DNA of 59,054 nt from Anaerolineales bacterium (GCA_919902735.1 CAKKRM010000261.1:1-59054); one strand, 5' to 3'. Positions 8,752-16,726 are shown, numbered from the stretch's first letter. The notes: generated from the letters alone by a model not told the origin. Numbers and translations: made by a program.

Positions 8752-9303
8752 GTGTGCGTATCGGAAGTTATATGGGGGAGCCAGTGAGCAGTGAGCAGTG
8801 AGCAGTGAACAGGGAGCAGTGAGCAGGGAGCAGTGATCAGTAATCAGGGAGCAGGGAGCAGTGAACAGTTTCTCCCGTTGTCCTAAAGGCAGCGGGAGTT
8901 TTTGTTGAATAACAGCAATAATCAGCACCACGATTAAAAGCCAGATCAGAATGATGATTACGGCGGCTATTCGATTGACAGGCTTGTCTTGACGGATGAT
9001 CTCCTGCGCTTTTTCGCGGCTCTCGGCCAGAACGTTTGCAGGGATCATGGAAAGCGCGATCTTGACTCCCAGTGGAATGAGAACAAAATCATCCAAATAT
9101 CCAAGGATGGGAATGAAATCCGGAATCAGGTCTATTGGGCTGAAGGCGTAGGCCACCACACAGGCGGTGAAGACCCGCACCGCCCAATGGACTCTTGGGT
9201 CTCGATACGCCAGGTACAAAGCATATACTTCAACCTTGAGCTGTCTGGCGCGCTGTTTCCATGCTTTGATAAAATTTTCCATTATATTTTGGGTGTGTTT
9301 CAT
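8554..9303 (-). CDS. DUF1232 (YkvA-like) membrane protein with read-through tail
   Basis: Residues about 30-95 carry the DUF1232/YkvA signature, including SPIDLIPDFIPILGYLDD, a short helical membrane domain of unknown function. A second transmembrane helix lies at about 112-130. The native protein should end near residue 135. No stop is present there, and the frame continues through the terminator (134-144), the heptamer array (about 146-174, a repeating Cys-Ser-Leu pattern) and 198 bases antisense to the MFS gene. The ATG at 9303 overlaps the end of a nested palindromic element, whose AAGGTGAG lies where a Shine-Dalgarno should be. The last 115 residues are probably accidental. Confidence 0.75.
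   Translation of the reverse strand: MKHTQNIMENFIKAWKQRARQLKVEVYALYLAYRDPRVHWAVRVFTACVVAYAFSPIDLIPDFIPILGYLDDFVLIPLGVKIALSMIPANVLAESREKAQEIIRQDKPVNRIAAVIIILIWLLIVVLIIAVIQQKLPLPLGQREKLFTAPCSLITDHCSLLTAPCSLLTAHCSLAPPYNFRYAHSIHARQRRFAFGRFLPQFLMWGEEDCRQPQRGGYECDDEDKVDRVCHGETQAGIHDNFRARQRIE
8747..8786 (+). repeat. Third lipA-tail-like remnant
   Basis: About 40 bases match the last codons of lipA (ATTGAGTGTG, CGGAAGTT.TATGGGG and CAGTGA in order), with one small deletion and a few substitutions. It begins inside the MFS stop region and runs into the heptamer array. Confidence 0.65.
8783..8866. repeat. Heptamer tandem array, AGTGAGC type (12 units)
   Basis: Twelve consecutive 7-bp units follow the pattern AG(T/G)(G/A)A(G/A/T)C without any phase slip. 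The array is translated on the minus strand as a Cys-Ser-Leu-rich repeat in the DUF1232 ORF. Confidence 0.9.
8872..8903 (+). terminator. Rho-independent terminator of the MFS gene
   Basis: CTCCCG (8872-8877) pairs with CGGGAG (8893-8898), followed by five T residues. It matches the terminator after the hydrolase gene. Confidence 0.7.
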
Positions 9304-9459
9304 TAATCACTCACCTTACGCAGTTTTGCGTGTTTTAGGGTCATGTCGCCCTGAGCGGAGCGAAGGGTCTCTACGACTATCTTAGAGACCCTTCGCTCCG
9401 CTCACATCGTCCCGATGTCCTTCGGGAGGGAATCATGGGCGGTGCGTAAGGTGAGTTAA
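9303..9459. repeat. Nested palindromic element, copy 1 (TTAA...CTCACCTTACGCA ends)
   Basis: The left end TTAATCACTCACCTTACGCA (9303-9322) is inverted on the right as TGCGTAAGGTGAGTTAA (9443-9459), with TTAA at both edges like a target duplication. The interior holds a second palindrome of the CCCTGAGCGGAGCGAAGGG / CCCTTCGCTCCGCTCA type. Copy 8 (44258-44394) is its reverse complement without a 24-bp insertion seen here. Confidence 0.85.
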
Positions 9460-9473
9460 TCAGTTGGAACAAC

Positions 9474-9551
9474 CGTCCCGAAGGTTTAAAAAACGGCCAA
9501 ATTCTTCGAGAAAACCTCACCGCACTGGCGCGCGGCGCAAGTGTCGGGACG
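9474..9551. repeat. CGTCCCGAAGGTTT palindrome with interrupted arm
   Basis: The left arm CGTCCCGAAGGTTT (9474-9487) is inverted on the right, but that arm is split by about 26 GC-rich bases between AAACCT and TCGGGACG. Intact copies are at 14128-14181 and 57005-57059. The rest of 9552-9777 shows no gene or motif I can support. Confidence 0.65.
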
Positions 9552-9777
9552 TTTCATCCTTCAACTCATTTGAAACACATCCTTATGCTTTCCCATGCAA
9601 ATCGGATTCTTTATATTGCCAAAGAGTCCAGGCGCAAGCGGTCGGTGGGCTGGATGAGTCTTTATGAAAACAGGATTACGCGCAGAGTTCAAATGCCGTG
9701 GAGTGCGCGAATATAGTACGATGTATCTCATGGGCATGTACAGTGATGGAGATACTTATTTTTTAAGAAAAGCGTAC

Positions 9778-9806
9778 TTGTTTATACATATAATTTGCGT
9801 TATCAT
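9778..9806 (+). promoter_or_regulatory. Putative phnD promoter
   Basis: TTGTTT (9778-9783) and TATCAT (9801-9806) are separated by 17 bp, about 60 bases before the phnD start. Confidence 0.45.
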
Positions 9807-9816
9807 CTTCATGTCA

Positions 9817-9832
9817 GGGGTGACTTCACCCC
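9817..9832 (+). promoter_or_regulatory. Operator-like dyad in the phnD leader
   Basis: GGGGTGA and TCACCCC form a perfect 7-bp dyad around CT. It lies just past the predicted transcription start, a usual position for a repressor site or a 5-prime stabilising hairpin. Confidence 0.4.
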
Positions 9833-9867
9833 AATCAACCCTTATATATCTCTTAAGAGGAGAAGAT

Positions 9868-10998
9868 ATGAATAAACGTTCGTTATTTGTCCTGCTGACA
9901 CTCATCATTGCTGCATCGATGATCCTCAGCGCCTGCGCCCCTGCGGCGACAGAGGCCCCCGTTGTAACCGAAGCCCCCGCAACCGAAGCTCCCACTGAAG
10001 CCCCTGTTGCCACCGAAGCTCCTGTTGCCATCGGCTCCCCCGAACACCCCATCAAAGTGCTGTTCGTTCCTTCCGTGGATGCGAACATCATCACAACGGG
10101 TGGTGAAGTAATGGCTGCCGCTTTGAACGAAGCCACCGGCCTGACCTTTGAAGTGACCGTTCCCACTTCCTATGCCGCCACCATCGAAGAAATGTGCGCC
10201 TCCCCCGCAGACACCATGGCCTTCATCCCCGGCCTCGGATACGCCATCGCCAGCCAGTTGTGCGGCGTGGATGTAGCCTTCAAGGCCATCCGCTTCGGCT
10301 ATCCTGTCTATTGGGCTGAATACATCGTCGCCCGCGACAGCGAATTCCAAACCCTTGCCGACCTCGAAGGCGCAACCTGGGGCTATGGCGATCAAGGCTC
10401 AACCTCTGGTTACATGGTTCCCTTCGTTGAAATGACCGAAGCGGGCATTACTCCCGGTGAGCAACTCCAAACCGGCGGCCACAACCAGACCGTCACCGCT
10501 GTATACAATGGCGAAGTTGATTTCGGAACGGTTTTCTACAGTGTTCCTTTGAGCCCCGAAGGAAAACCAATCTTCAGCTATGATGATTATCTGGCTGGCG
10601 GCATCACCACACTGGAACAGTACGAAATTCCTGCCGAAGCCATCCCGAACTGCGCCCCGGATACCGAAGGCAAGAAATTATTCTGCGACGGGTACCGCGT
10701 TCTCGATGCCCGCGCCAATATCCGTGTGGAAGCTCCGGATGTGATGCAAAAAGTTCGCATCCTCGCAGTATCCTCTGCCATCCCGAATGACACCCTGTCC
10801 TTCGGCCCTGATTTCCCCGCCGACGTTCGCGCCCAGATCGAAGAAGCGCTTGTTGCCTTCGCCGCAACCGAAGCCTGGGGAACCTCCATCGGCTCCGCTG
10901 ACTTCTACGGCTGGTCTGGCATTGCGCCCGCCACTGACGCCGAGTATGACATGGTTCGCGCCATGGTGGAAGCCACGGGCTACACACTTCCTGAATAA
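9868..10998 (+). CDS. phnD: PhnD-like phosphonate/phosphite-binding lipoprotein
   Basis: This is the substrate-binding lipoprotein of an ABC importer. The 376-residue product has a lipobox (ILSAC, Cys23) and a stalk of Thr-Glu-Ala-Pro repeats (about 26-53). A periplasmic-binding fold follows with the PhnD-type anion-binding turn, GSTSGYMVP. I chose ATG 9868 because AAGAGGAG precedes it and the signal peptide starts there; the frame is open upstream but lacks these. PhnC and PhnE genes follow. No C-P lyase or phosphite dehydrogenase gene is in the window, so the ligand (phosphonate, phosphite or phosphate) is undecided. Confidence 0.9.
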   Translation: MNKRSLFVLLTLIIAASMILSACAPAATEAPVVTEAPATEAPTEAPVATEAPVAIGSPEHPIKVLFVPSVDANIITTGGEVMAAALNEATGLTFEVTVPTSYAATIEEMCASPADTMAFIPGLGYAIASQLCGVDVAFKAIRFGYPVYWAEYIVARDSEFQTLADLEGATWGYGDQGSTSGYMVPFVEMTEAGITPGEQLQTGGHNQTVTAVYNGEVDFGTVFYSVPLSPEGKPIFSYDDYLAGGITTLEQYEIPAEAIPNCAPDTEGKKLFCDGYRVLDARANIRVEAPDVMQKVRILAVSSAIPNDTLSFGPDFPADVRAQIEEALVAFAATEAWGTSIGSADFYGWSGIAPATDAEYDMVRAMVEATGYTLPE

Positions 10999-11013
10999 GT
11001 TCTGCCGTTCGTA

Positions 11014-11054
11014 AAAAATTAGGGGCAGGGATTTTATCCCTGCCCCTAATTTTT
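11014..11054 (+). terminator. Strong hairpin after phnD
   Basis: An 18-bp perfect stem (11014-11031 with 11037-11054) around TTTTA contains GGGGCAGGGA and ends in a T-run. It implies that phnCE need read-through or their own promoter. TATAAT at 11262-11267 is a candidate -10 box without a good -35. Confidence 0.85.
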
Positions 11055-11078
11055 CTTAACAGGAAAAACCCTAAGAAG

Positions 11079-11230
11079 CTGTTTAATAACTCGATTTTAC
11101 CAACTCTCCTTACGCACCCTACCGTGATTCCCTGAGCGCTAGCGAAGGGTCTCTACGATGCTCTCAGAGATTCTTCGCTGGCGCTCAGAATGACATTGCG
11201 GAGAGTGAGTTATTAAACAGTCTCTTAGGG
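11079..11230. repeat. Three-level nested palindrome, copy 2
   Basis: Outermost 24-bp arms (11079-11102 and 11207-11230, beginning CCCTAAGA) differ at two positions. Inside lies a decayed version of the CTCACCTTACGCA ends (CTCTCCTTACGCA at the left). Inside that is the CTGAGCGCTAGCGAAG / CTTCGCTGGCGCTCAG palindrome. Each level uses a different sequence. Confidence 0.8.
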
Positions 11231-11326
11231 TTTCAGATCAGAGATTGGGACGGATATATTTTATAATACCTTTGAAGACCTTCAGCGCAACGACGCGCTG
11301 GCATCACAGTTTTCAGGATATCAATC

Positions 11327-12079
11327 ATGCTTCAAATCAAAAACCTGACCAAGATTTATGATGGTGGAGTCAAGGCGCTCGACAACGTCAGCTTTGAAGT
11401 GCCCGATGGACAGTTCCTGGCAGTCATCGGGTTGAGCGGTTCGGGAAAATCCACCCTGTTGCGCTGCATCAACCGTCTGATCGAACCGACCGCAGGGCAA
11501 ATCCTCTGGAACGGCGAAGACATCACCGCCGCCTCGCAGGAGGAAATGCGCCGCATCCGACGCAAGATCGGCATGGTCTTTCAACACTTCAATCTTGTGC
11601 ATCGCTCGAAGGTGATCACGAATGTGCTCGCAGGCAGGCTGGGCTACGTCAACCCCGCCTGGAGTCTGTTGAACCGCTTCCCCAAAGAAGATGTGGAAAA
11701 AGCCATCAAACAATTACAAAGAGTGGGGATTGCAGAAAAGGCCTATCAACGGGCAGATGAATTGAGCGGCGGGCAGCAGCAACGCGTCGGCATTGCGCGC
11801 GCGCTCATGCAGGACCCGAAGATGGTCCTGGCCGATGAGCCGGTTGCCAGCCTGGACCCTGTCCTCGCGCACAGCATCATGAGTCATTTGGAAGATATCA
11901 ACAAAAATGACGGTGTCAGCGTGTTATGCAGTTTGCATTTTCTCGATCTGGTACACCGCTATGCAGACCGGGTAGTCGCGCTCAATGAAGGCAGGCTGGT
12001 ATTCGAAGGACTTCCAAAAGATATTGACGACAACAAGTTCAAAGAAATCTATGGCCGCGATGCGGAACGGGTGGGATGA
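11327..12079 (+). CDS. phnC: Phosphonate-type ABC transporter ATP-binding protein
   Basis: The 250-residue ATPase powers the importer. It has Walker [10 protein letters not shown] (35-43), the signature LSGGQQQR (about 145-152), Walker B MVLADEP (about 165-171) and the switch histidine in CSLHFLDL. The length is normal for PhnC. The start has AGGA eight bases upstream. PhnE begins six bases after its stop, so the two are co-transcribed and probably translationally coupled. Confidence 0.95.
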   Translation: MLQIKNLTKIYDGGVKALDNVSFEVPDGQFLAVIGLSGSGKSTLLRCINRLIEPTAGQILWNGEDITAASQEEMRRIRRKIGMVFQHFNLVHRSKVITNVLAGRLGYVNPAWSLLNRFPKEDVEKAIKQLQRVGIAEKAYQRADELSGGQQQRVGIARALMQDPKMVLADEPVASLDPVLAHSIMSHLEDINKNDGVSVLCSLHFLDLVHRYADRVVALNEGRLVFEGLPKDIDDNKFKEIYGRDAERVG

Positions 12080-12085
12080 GCCGAC

Positions 12086-13924
12086 ATGAAAAACAACAAA
12101 AAAACATCCCCCTGGAAATCCATAAAAGTTGGCCTGCTCTCGCTTCTGGCGATGATTATTTTTGCGTACGGCTTTCAGATCACCAAAGTGGATTTGGAGG
12201 AATTGCGCAGTGAAAACCGCCAGCAGAGTCTGGTTCGTGTAACGCGCGCGCTGGCACAACCTGAAATATTTGAATACGAGCAGGTTGAAGAGATCGTGAA
12301 CTACCCAATATACGTCCCCTGCCTTTCGGACGGGAGTCAGGCGTCGGCGTCGGAGCGAAGCGCGTCCGAGCCGTATATCGTCATCACCCCGGCTTGTGCA
12401 AATCCCGGTGAAATCATCCAGGTGGAGGGGTTCAATTTTGCCCCGCTTACCGTGGGTCCCATTCGCTTCATCCCCGGCAATGATCCGTCCAATGTGGTTT
12501 CCCTTGGCCGCGTCAATGCCGAGACGGATTCAGATGGACATTTCATCGTGGATATGGAAATCCCCGACCGAACCAGTGACGATGCCCAGTTTATTCGCGC
12601 CACACTTCGCAGAAATATCGGCGCTCCGCGTTTTTCCAAAACCGCGTACGATACCTGGAATAAGATCGTTGAAACCGTATTTCTTGCGCTGCTGGCAACG
12701 GTCTTTGGAACCTTCCTTGCGATACCGCTTAGCTTTATCGCCGCGCGCAACCTGATGAAGACCGTCAAAAGCCCATTGACCAGCATTTCGCTTTCCGTTT
12801 TGGGGTGGCCGCTCGGCATCCTGCTCGGGTTTGTGGCTGTCCGCGGGGTTGGGAATTTCAGCGCTGCCATTGGCTCGAACGTTTTGGTTAACCTCGCGGG
12901 TATTATCGTGTCGCCCGCATTGGCATGGGTTGGTTTGCGCTGGGCATTGCCCCAGGAGGAAATTACCCGTCCGAGTCAGAACATGCGGTTCGCCCGCCTG
13001 GGTGTAATTCTTCTGGTGGTATTGGTCAGTTTTTATGGGCTGTTCCAACTTGCCAACCTGGCCATGAGCATCGGACAAACCCTTGAGGCAGTTCTTGGCT
13101 CATTCAGTTTCCTCGGGTATTTCCTGTTCCAAGTCGGAGACATAGTAGCCATCATTACCCCTGCTCTGGGCGGGCTTGCGGCTGGCGGCGCCCTCAGCAG
13201 TATTTTGGGTCGCCTGGGTCAGATTGGCTCAGAGAAATTGCCCGGCTCCACAATAAAAACCCTCAACCTAATCCTGACCACCATGGCAGGAGTCACAGTG
13301 ATGGGCTTGCTTGGTCGGCTCGTAGAATGGTTGTATGAAATTGGCGAACCCATGTACACCTTGTGGGGGCCCGTTGCGGTTGGAGCTATTGCGGGTCTCC
13401 TGCTCGCAACGTTGACCAAACCCAAAGAATCCCTGCCCATTGGCATGGTGATCTATTCCATCACCCGCACCTTCCTCAACGCCCTGCGCTCGGTGGAAGC
13501 TTTGGTCATGGCTATCGTGTTCGTGATCGCGGTGGGCATTGGCCCGTTCGCTGGGGTGATGGCATTGGGACTGCACACCATCGTCAGCCTGGCTAAACTT
13601 TATTCCGAACAGGTGGAGAGTATTCTGTCAGGTCCGTTGGAAGCGATTGAGGCCACAGGAGCCAATCGTTTGCAGACCATCATCTATGCGGTCATCCCAC
13701 AGATCGTGCCCCCATACATTTCCTACACCATGTATCGCTGGGACATCAACGTACGCATGTCCACCATCATTGGCTTTGTCGGCGGCGGCGGTATCGGCTT
13801 CCTGTTGCAGCAGAACATCAACCTGCTCAACTACCGTGCGGCCAGCGCCCAAATGCTCGCCATTGCAATCGTGGTTGCCAGCATGGACTACATCAGTTCG
13901 GTACTGCGCGAAAAAGCGATATAA
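12086..13924 (+). CDS. phnE: Phosphonate-type ABC permease, enlarged, with an extracytoplasmic TIG-like insert
   Basis: The C-terminal region is a PhnE-type permease, with the cytoplasmic EAA loop EAIEATGANRLQTIIYAVIP near residues 513-532. Known PhnE proteins have about 260-290 residues, and this one has 612. One N-terminal helix (about 12-33) precedes an external domain (about 98-180) whose PGEIIQVEGFNFAP resembles IPT/TIG immunoglobulin-like folds. Then comes a first membrane block (about 190-330) and a second (about 345-610), so the permease domain itself is expanded. A short in-frame palindrome lies at residues 75-98. The function as importer permease is well supported by phnD and phnC; the added domain's role is unknown. 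Confidence 0.88.
   Translation: MKNNKKTSPWKSIKVGLLSLLAMIIFAYGFQITKVDLEELRSENRQQSLVRVTRALAQPEIFEYEQVEEIVNYPIYVPCLSDGSQASASERSASEPYIVITPACANPGEIIQVEGFNFAPLTVGPIRFIPGNDPSNVVSLGRVNAETDSDGHFIVDMEIPDRTSDDAQFIRATLRRNIGAPRFSKTAYDTWNKIVETVFLALLATVFGTFLAIPLSFIAARNLMKTVKSPLTSISLSVLGWPLGILLGFVAVRGVGNFSAAIGSNVLVNLAGIIVSPALAWVGLRWALPQEEITRPSQNMRFARLGVILLVVLVSFYGLFQLANLAMSIGQTLEAVLGSFSFLGYFLFQVGDIVAIITPALGGLAAGGALSSILGRLGQIGSEKLPGSTIKTLNLILTTMAGVTVMGLLGRLVEWLYEIGEPMYTLWGPVAVGAIAGLLLATLTKPKESLPIGMVIYSITRTFLNALRSVEALVMAIVFVIAVGIGPFAGVMALGLHTIVSLAKLYSEQVESILSGPLEAIEATGANRLQTIIYAVIPQIVPPYISYTMYRWDINVRMSTIIGFVGGGGIGFLLQQNINLLNYRAASAQMLAIAIVVASMDYISSVLREKAI
12308..12378. repeat. Small nested palindrome inside phnE coding sequence
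   Basis: ATATACG (12308-12314) inverts to CGTATAT (12372-12378), and inside it TCGGACG (12326-12332) inverts to CGTCCGA (12363-12369). The stretch is read in frame as a Ser/Ala/Glu-rich linker between the first helix and the external domain. Confidence 0.5.
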
Positions 13925-13928
13925 AGTT

Positions 13929-14102
13929 GGCTCATGTGTAAAGAGTGTGCAGGTGGCAATGCGTGGCTATGCAAAGAGCGAAAATCTTAACGCGAATTTT
14001 CCGGAGGAAGCGAATACCGCGAAAAATTCGCGCCATTCGCCCCTTTCGCGAAATTCGCGTTAAAAAGGGCTTGCCTTATTGCACAGAGTCTACACATGAG
14101 CC
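13929..14102. repeat. Nested palindromic element with GGCTCATGTGTA ends
   Basis: Perfect 12-bp ends, GGCTCATGTGTA (13929-13940) and its inverse (14091-14102), enclose an inner palindrome (13987-14063) with TTAACGCGAAT / ATTCGCGTTAA arms. The outer ends differ from those of the TTACGCA family, yet the layout is the same. Confidence 0.8.
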
Positions 14103-14106
14103 CATG

Positions 14107-14204
14107 TTATTAACTGATGTTACGCACCGTCCCGAAGGTTTGGGCTACAAACCAGCTTGATTTACGAGAACCTTCGGGACGTTTCGCGTAAGGTGAGTTA
14201 TTAA
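14107..14204. repeat. Nested palindromic element, copy 3
   Basis: The ends TTAACTGATGTTACGCA and CGCGTAAGGTGAGTTATTAA belong to the TTACGCA family. The inner palindrome is CGTCCCGAAGGTTT (14128-14141) with its inverse (14168-14181), different from copies 1, 2 and 8. Confidence 0.8.
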
Positions 14205-14243
14205 CCAAAAAGGACTGGCTTTTGGAGCCAGTCCTTTTTGGTT
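14203..14243. terminator. Bidirectional 18-bp hairpin terminator
   Basis: Bases 14203-14220 pair perfectly with 14226-14243 around TTTGG. A-runs and T-runs on both sides make it usable on either strand. It overlaps the desaturase stop codon. Confidence 0.85.
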
Positions 14244-15255
14244 ACATCTTATCGCTTTGCATTCGCATCTTGTATTTTTTGACTGCGCGCCAGCCGACAA
14301 GCATTTTTTCTTTTTCATCCCATAGGCGAAAATAGAGCGATTTCAAACTATCCCTGAAGGTAAGCGGTTCGATCTGGAAGATCGGATTCTCGTTGTGACA
14401 TTCCTCCAGTTTATAGTTCGGGATCTTCGGGCTGAGGTGGTGGATGTGGTGAAAGCCGATATTGCCCGTGAACCACTGCAACACCTTGGGGAGTTTGTAG
14501 AATGAACTACCATCCATACCGGCCTTGAAGAACTCCCAATTTTGGTGGCGTTCCCAGTAGGTCGGCTCGAAGTTGTGCTGAACATAGAACAACCACACGC
14601 CCGCGCCGCAAGCCATGAGCAAAATTGGGATCTCAACCAACAGATAGGCCTGCCAGCCAATGTGATAAACCGTCCAGCCGACAAAGGCGAACAAGGCAAT
14701 GTTCGTCCAGACGACGCTGTTCTTTTCACGTGTGCCGGCGTTCTTTTCCCAAAAGCGGTGACCAAACACAAAGACAATCAATGCGCCAACGGTGAAGAGG
14801 ATGATGGGGCTGCGCATCACGCGATAACCAAATTTCTTGTACCAGGATGCGGCGAGGTATTCCTCCACCGTCATGGTGTAGACATCGCCAATGCCGCGGC
14901 GGTCCAGGTCACCGGCGGTGGCGTGATGGATGGCATGGGAATGCTTCCAGGCGTAATAAGGAGTCCAGACTGCCGCGCCGAGGAGCAACCCCAAACGGTT
15001 GTTGGCCAGCGGGGTTCGGAAGAAGGAACCGTGACAGCAATCATGGAAGATGATGAACATCCGCACCATAAAGCCCGCCGCGGGAATGGTAACCAGGAAG
15101 GTCAGCCAGTATCCGATCTCAAGGCTGCGATATGCCAGATACCATAGGACAAAGAAGGGAATGGCTGAATTTAACACCTGCCACAAGCTGCGCCACGTTT
15201 CAGGGAAGGCATATTTTGAAACCACTGCCTGCCATTTTATTTTTCCAATACTCAT
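14242..15255 (-). CDS. Membrane fatty-acid desaturase (di-iron)
   Basis: This 337-residue integral membrane desaturase has the three histidine boxes that bind two irons: HDCCH (71-75), HSHAIHH (105-111) and HHIHH (269-273). Four hydrophobic helices lie between and around them. The enzyme inserts a cis double bond in acyl chains using O2 and electrons from ferredoxin or cytochrome, implying at least occasional oxygen exposure. The regiospecificity (delta-9 or delta-12 type) cannot be set from the motifs alone. The SD GGAG precedes the ATG. Confidence 0.9.
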   Translation of the reverse strand: MSIGKIKWQAVVSKYAFPETWRSLWQVLNSAIPFFVLWYLAYRSLEIGYWLTFLVTIPAAGFMVRMFIIFHDCCHGSFFRTPLANNRLGLLLGAAVWTPYYAWKHSHAIHHATAGDLDRRGIGDVYTMTVEEYLAASWYKKFGYRVMRSPIILFTVGALIVFVFGHRFWEKNAGTREKNSVVWTNIALFAFVGWTVYHIGWQAYLLVEIPILLMACGAGVWLFYVQHNFEPTYWERHQNWEFFKAGMDGSSFYKLPKVLQWFTGNIGFHHIHHLSPKIPNYKLEECHNENPIFQIEPLTFRDSLKSLYFRLWDEKEKMLVGWRAVKKYKMRMQSDKM

Positions 15256-15325
15256 TTTTTCTCCATTTCTTTATTGCAACCATACCCAGCGCGGTAATTA
15301 ATTGCGGTTTTCTGGAACTAATTTT

Positions 15326-15418
15326 TTAACGCAAAGCCGCAGAGTCGCACATCGTCCCCTTGTTTTTCGGGAAAGGAAAAACCATTTGAATCTTTGCGCC
15401 TTGGCGTCTTTGCGTTAA
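15326..15418. repeat. TTAACGCAAAG palindromic repeat
   Basis: TTAACGCAAAGCCGCAGAG at the left is inverted on the right as CTTTGCGTTAA. The middle contains CATCGTCCCC and TTTTTCGGG, a smaller motif also seen in copies 1, 5 and 7 of the nested elements. Related copies are at 30539-30594 and inside copy 6. Nothing else was seen in 15256-15485. Confidence 0.7.
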
Positions 15419-15485
15419 ACCTACTTGGCAAAAACGCAATTTGTACCCGCGCGAAATATATAACCCTGAAGCCCTGCCGCAGATG

Positions 15486-16709
15486 CTACCTTGCTCCAAT
15501 CATACTCTGATATTCCAGATAGGCAGTTACTCCATTAATCCAATGCTGCACACCGTCCACACGAATGGACGGGTCTTCACAACTGTTGAAAATGCCGCCT
15601 TCATAACTTAAGACGATTTCGTTGCTGAACTCGAAATTACAGTCGTTATCCGGAAGTTGCCTGGCCCGCACAAAAGTGATGAAAGCGCTGATCTCCCGAT
15701 CCAGCCAGGTGTATTCTCCGCCTGAAAGATAAAACGCCTGAGCCAACGCCGCCAGTGACTCGATCTTCGTAGCCGTGGAAATACTGGTGTTGGTTTTGTT
15801 CAGCGAACGCACCTGCCCTTCGACAACCGTTTCCGCGATTTTCACGGCATAGTCTTGCTCGGCTTTGTTCAGTTTATCCAGGTGGGCAAACATGGCGAAG
15901 GCATAGCTGTGCCAGTGATCTTCCGTGACAGGCTGGGTGATCATAAAATCATTCACTTCGTACGCCTGCTCCAGCCAGAATTCGTTGCCTGTCATTTCGT
16001 GCAATTCCAAAAGCGCATACAGGCTTTCACCGGGAAAATAGGCGGCAAAATAATCCACGTTCACTGCGCCTTTGAGATGCGGGTCAAATGAATGATAGAA
16101 ACTGCCGTCCGGCTTGCGCATGGAAACGATGAAATAACCCATATCCATGGCGGTGGTGAGCAGGTTGCGGTCTTCGAGGATGAATCCGCCGCTGGCCTGC
16201 CAGCGTTTGTAGATCGCATCCACAGTCAACGCCACGCCGCCCAATGGACAGCCGCCGTTTGTGTACAGGCACGTTCCAGTAAAATTTTGCGGGTCACTGA
16301 TCAGCTTTTCCAAATAATGATCCAGAGCGCGGTCGCCTGCCTCGCAATATTTTGTGTCGCCTGAAACGCGGCACACGGTAAAAAGCGACCCTGCCCCTGC
16401 AATCAGACGAATATCGGAAGGCGTGTAAGATCGTTCCCCGGTCATAAAATCAACCTGGTAGGAAAGTTCGCCATTCACCAATTGCTGGCGCACAAGATAA
16501 TCGCCCGCGGCAATGATCGAATCCTTGAGCGGGCTATCTTCAATTGGAATCGTTTCGGGGACAAGCGCAGGGGTAAATGTAGGAGTTGCGGGAAGGTTTA
16601 GAACAGCAGGTGTGGAGACAACCTCAGGTTGATTGCCCCGCGCCCAAAAAAATGCAGCGCCTGCCAAAGCAAGCACGCTCACAATCACAAATACAAATTT
16701 TTTAGGCAT
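15486..16709 (-). CDS. Membrane-anchored alpha/alpha-toroid (six-hairpin) protein
   Basis: The 407-residue protein starts with a membrane anchor or signal (about 4-24) and a Pro/Thr-rich linker (30-50). The rest is rich in helices with repeating aromatic and acidic motifs (GGVALTVDAIY, SFYHSFDPH, YFPGESLYALLEL), as in six-hairpin glycosidase-like or epimerase-like folds. Four or more Cys residues may form disulfides outside the cell. I do not recognise a specific family, and a carbohydrate-active role is only a guess from the fold type. The next gene upstream ends within a palindromic repeat. Confidence 0.6.
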   Translation of the reverse strand: MPKKFVFVIVSVLALAGAAFFWARGNQPEVVSTPAVLNLPATPTFTPALVPETIPIEDSPLKDSIIAAGDYLVRQQLVNGELSYQVDFMTGERSYTPSDIRLIAGAGSLFTVCRVSGDTKYCEAGDRALDHYLEKLISDPQNFTGTCLYTNGGCPLGGVALTVDAIYKRWQASGGFILEDRNLLTTAMDMGYFIVSMRKPDGSFYHSFDPHLKGAVNVDYFAAYFPGESLYALLELHEMTGNEFWLEQAYEVNDFMITQPVTEDHWHSYAFAMFAHLDKLNKAEQDYAVKIAETVVEGQVRSLNKTNTSISTATKIESLAALAQAFYLSGGEYTWLDREISAFITFVRARQLPDNDCNFEFSNEIVLSYEGGIFNSCEDPSIRVDGVQHWINGVTAYLEYQSMIGAR

Positions 16710-16726
16710 ATAGTTTTATTCCGTTT

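Noticed and set aside
8783-8866. Possible CRISPR array
   Set aside because: The units are contiguous 7-mers without spacers, and no cas genes are present.
9464-9667. Plus-strand open frame after copy 1
   Set aside because: It overlaps repeats, has no start signal and resembles no protein.
12086-13924. phnE as two permease genes joined by a sequencing error
   Set aside because: The frame is continuous and only one EAA loop is seen, so an enlarged single permease fits better.
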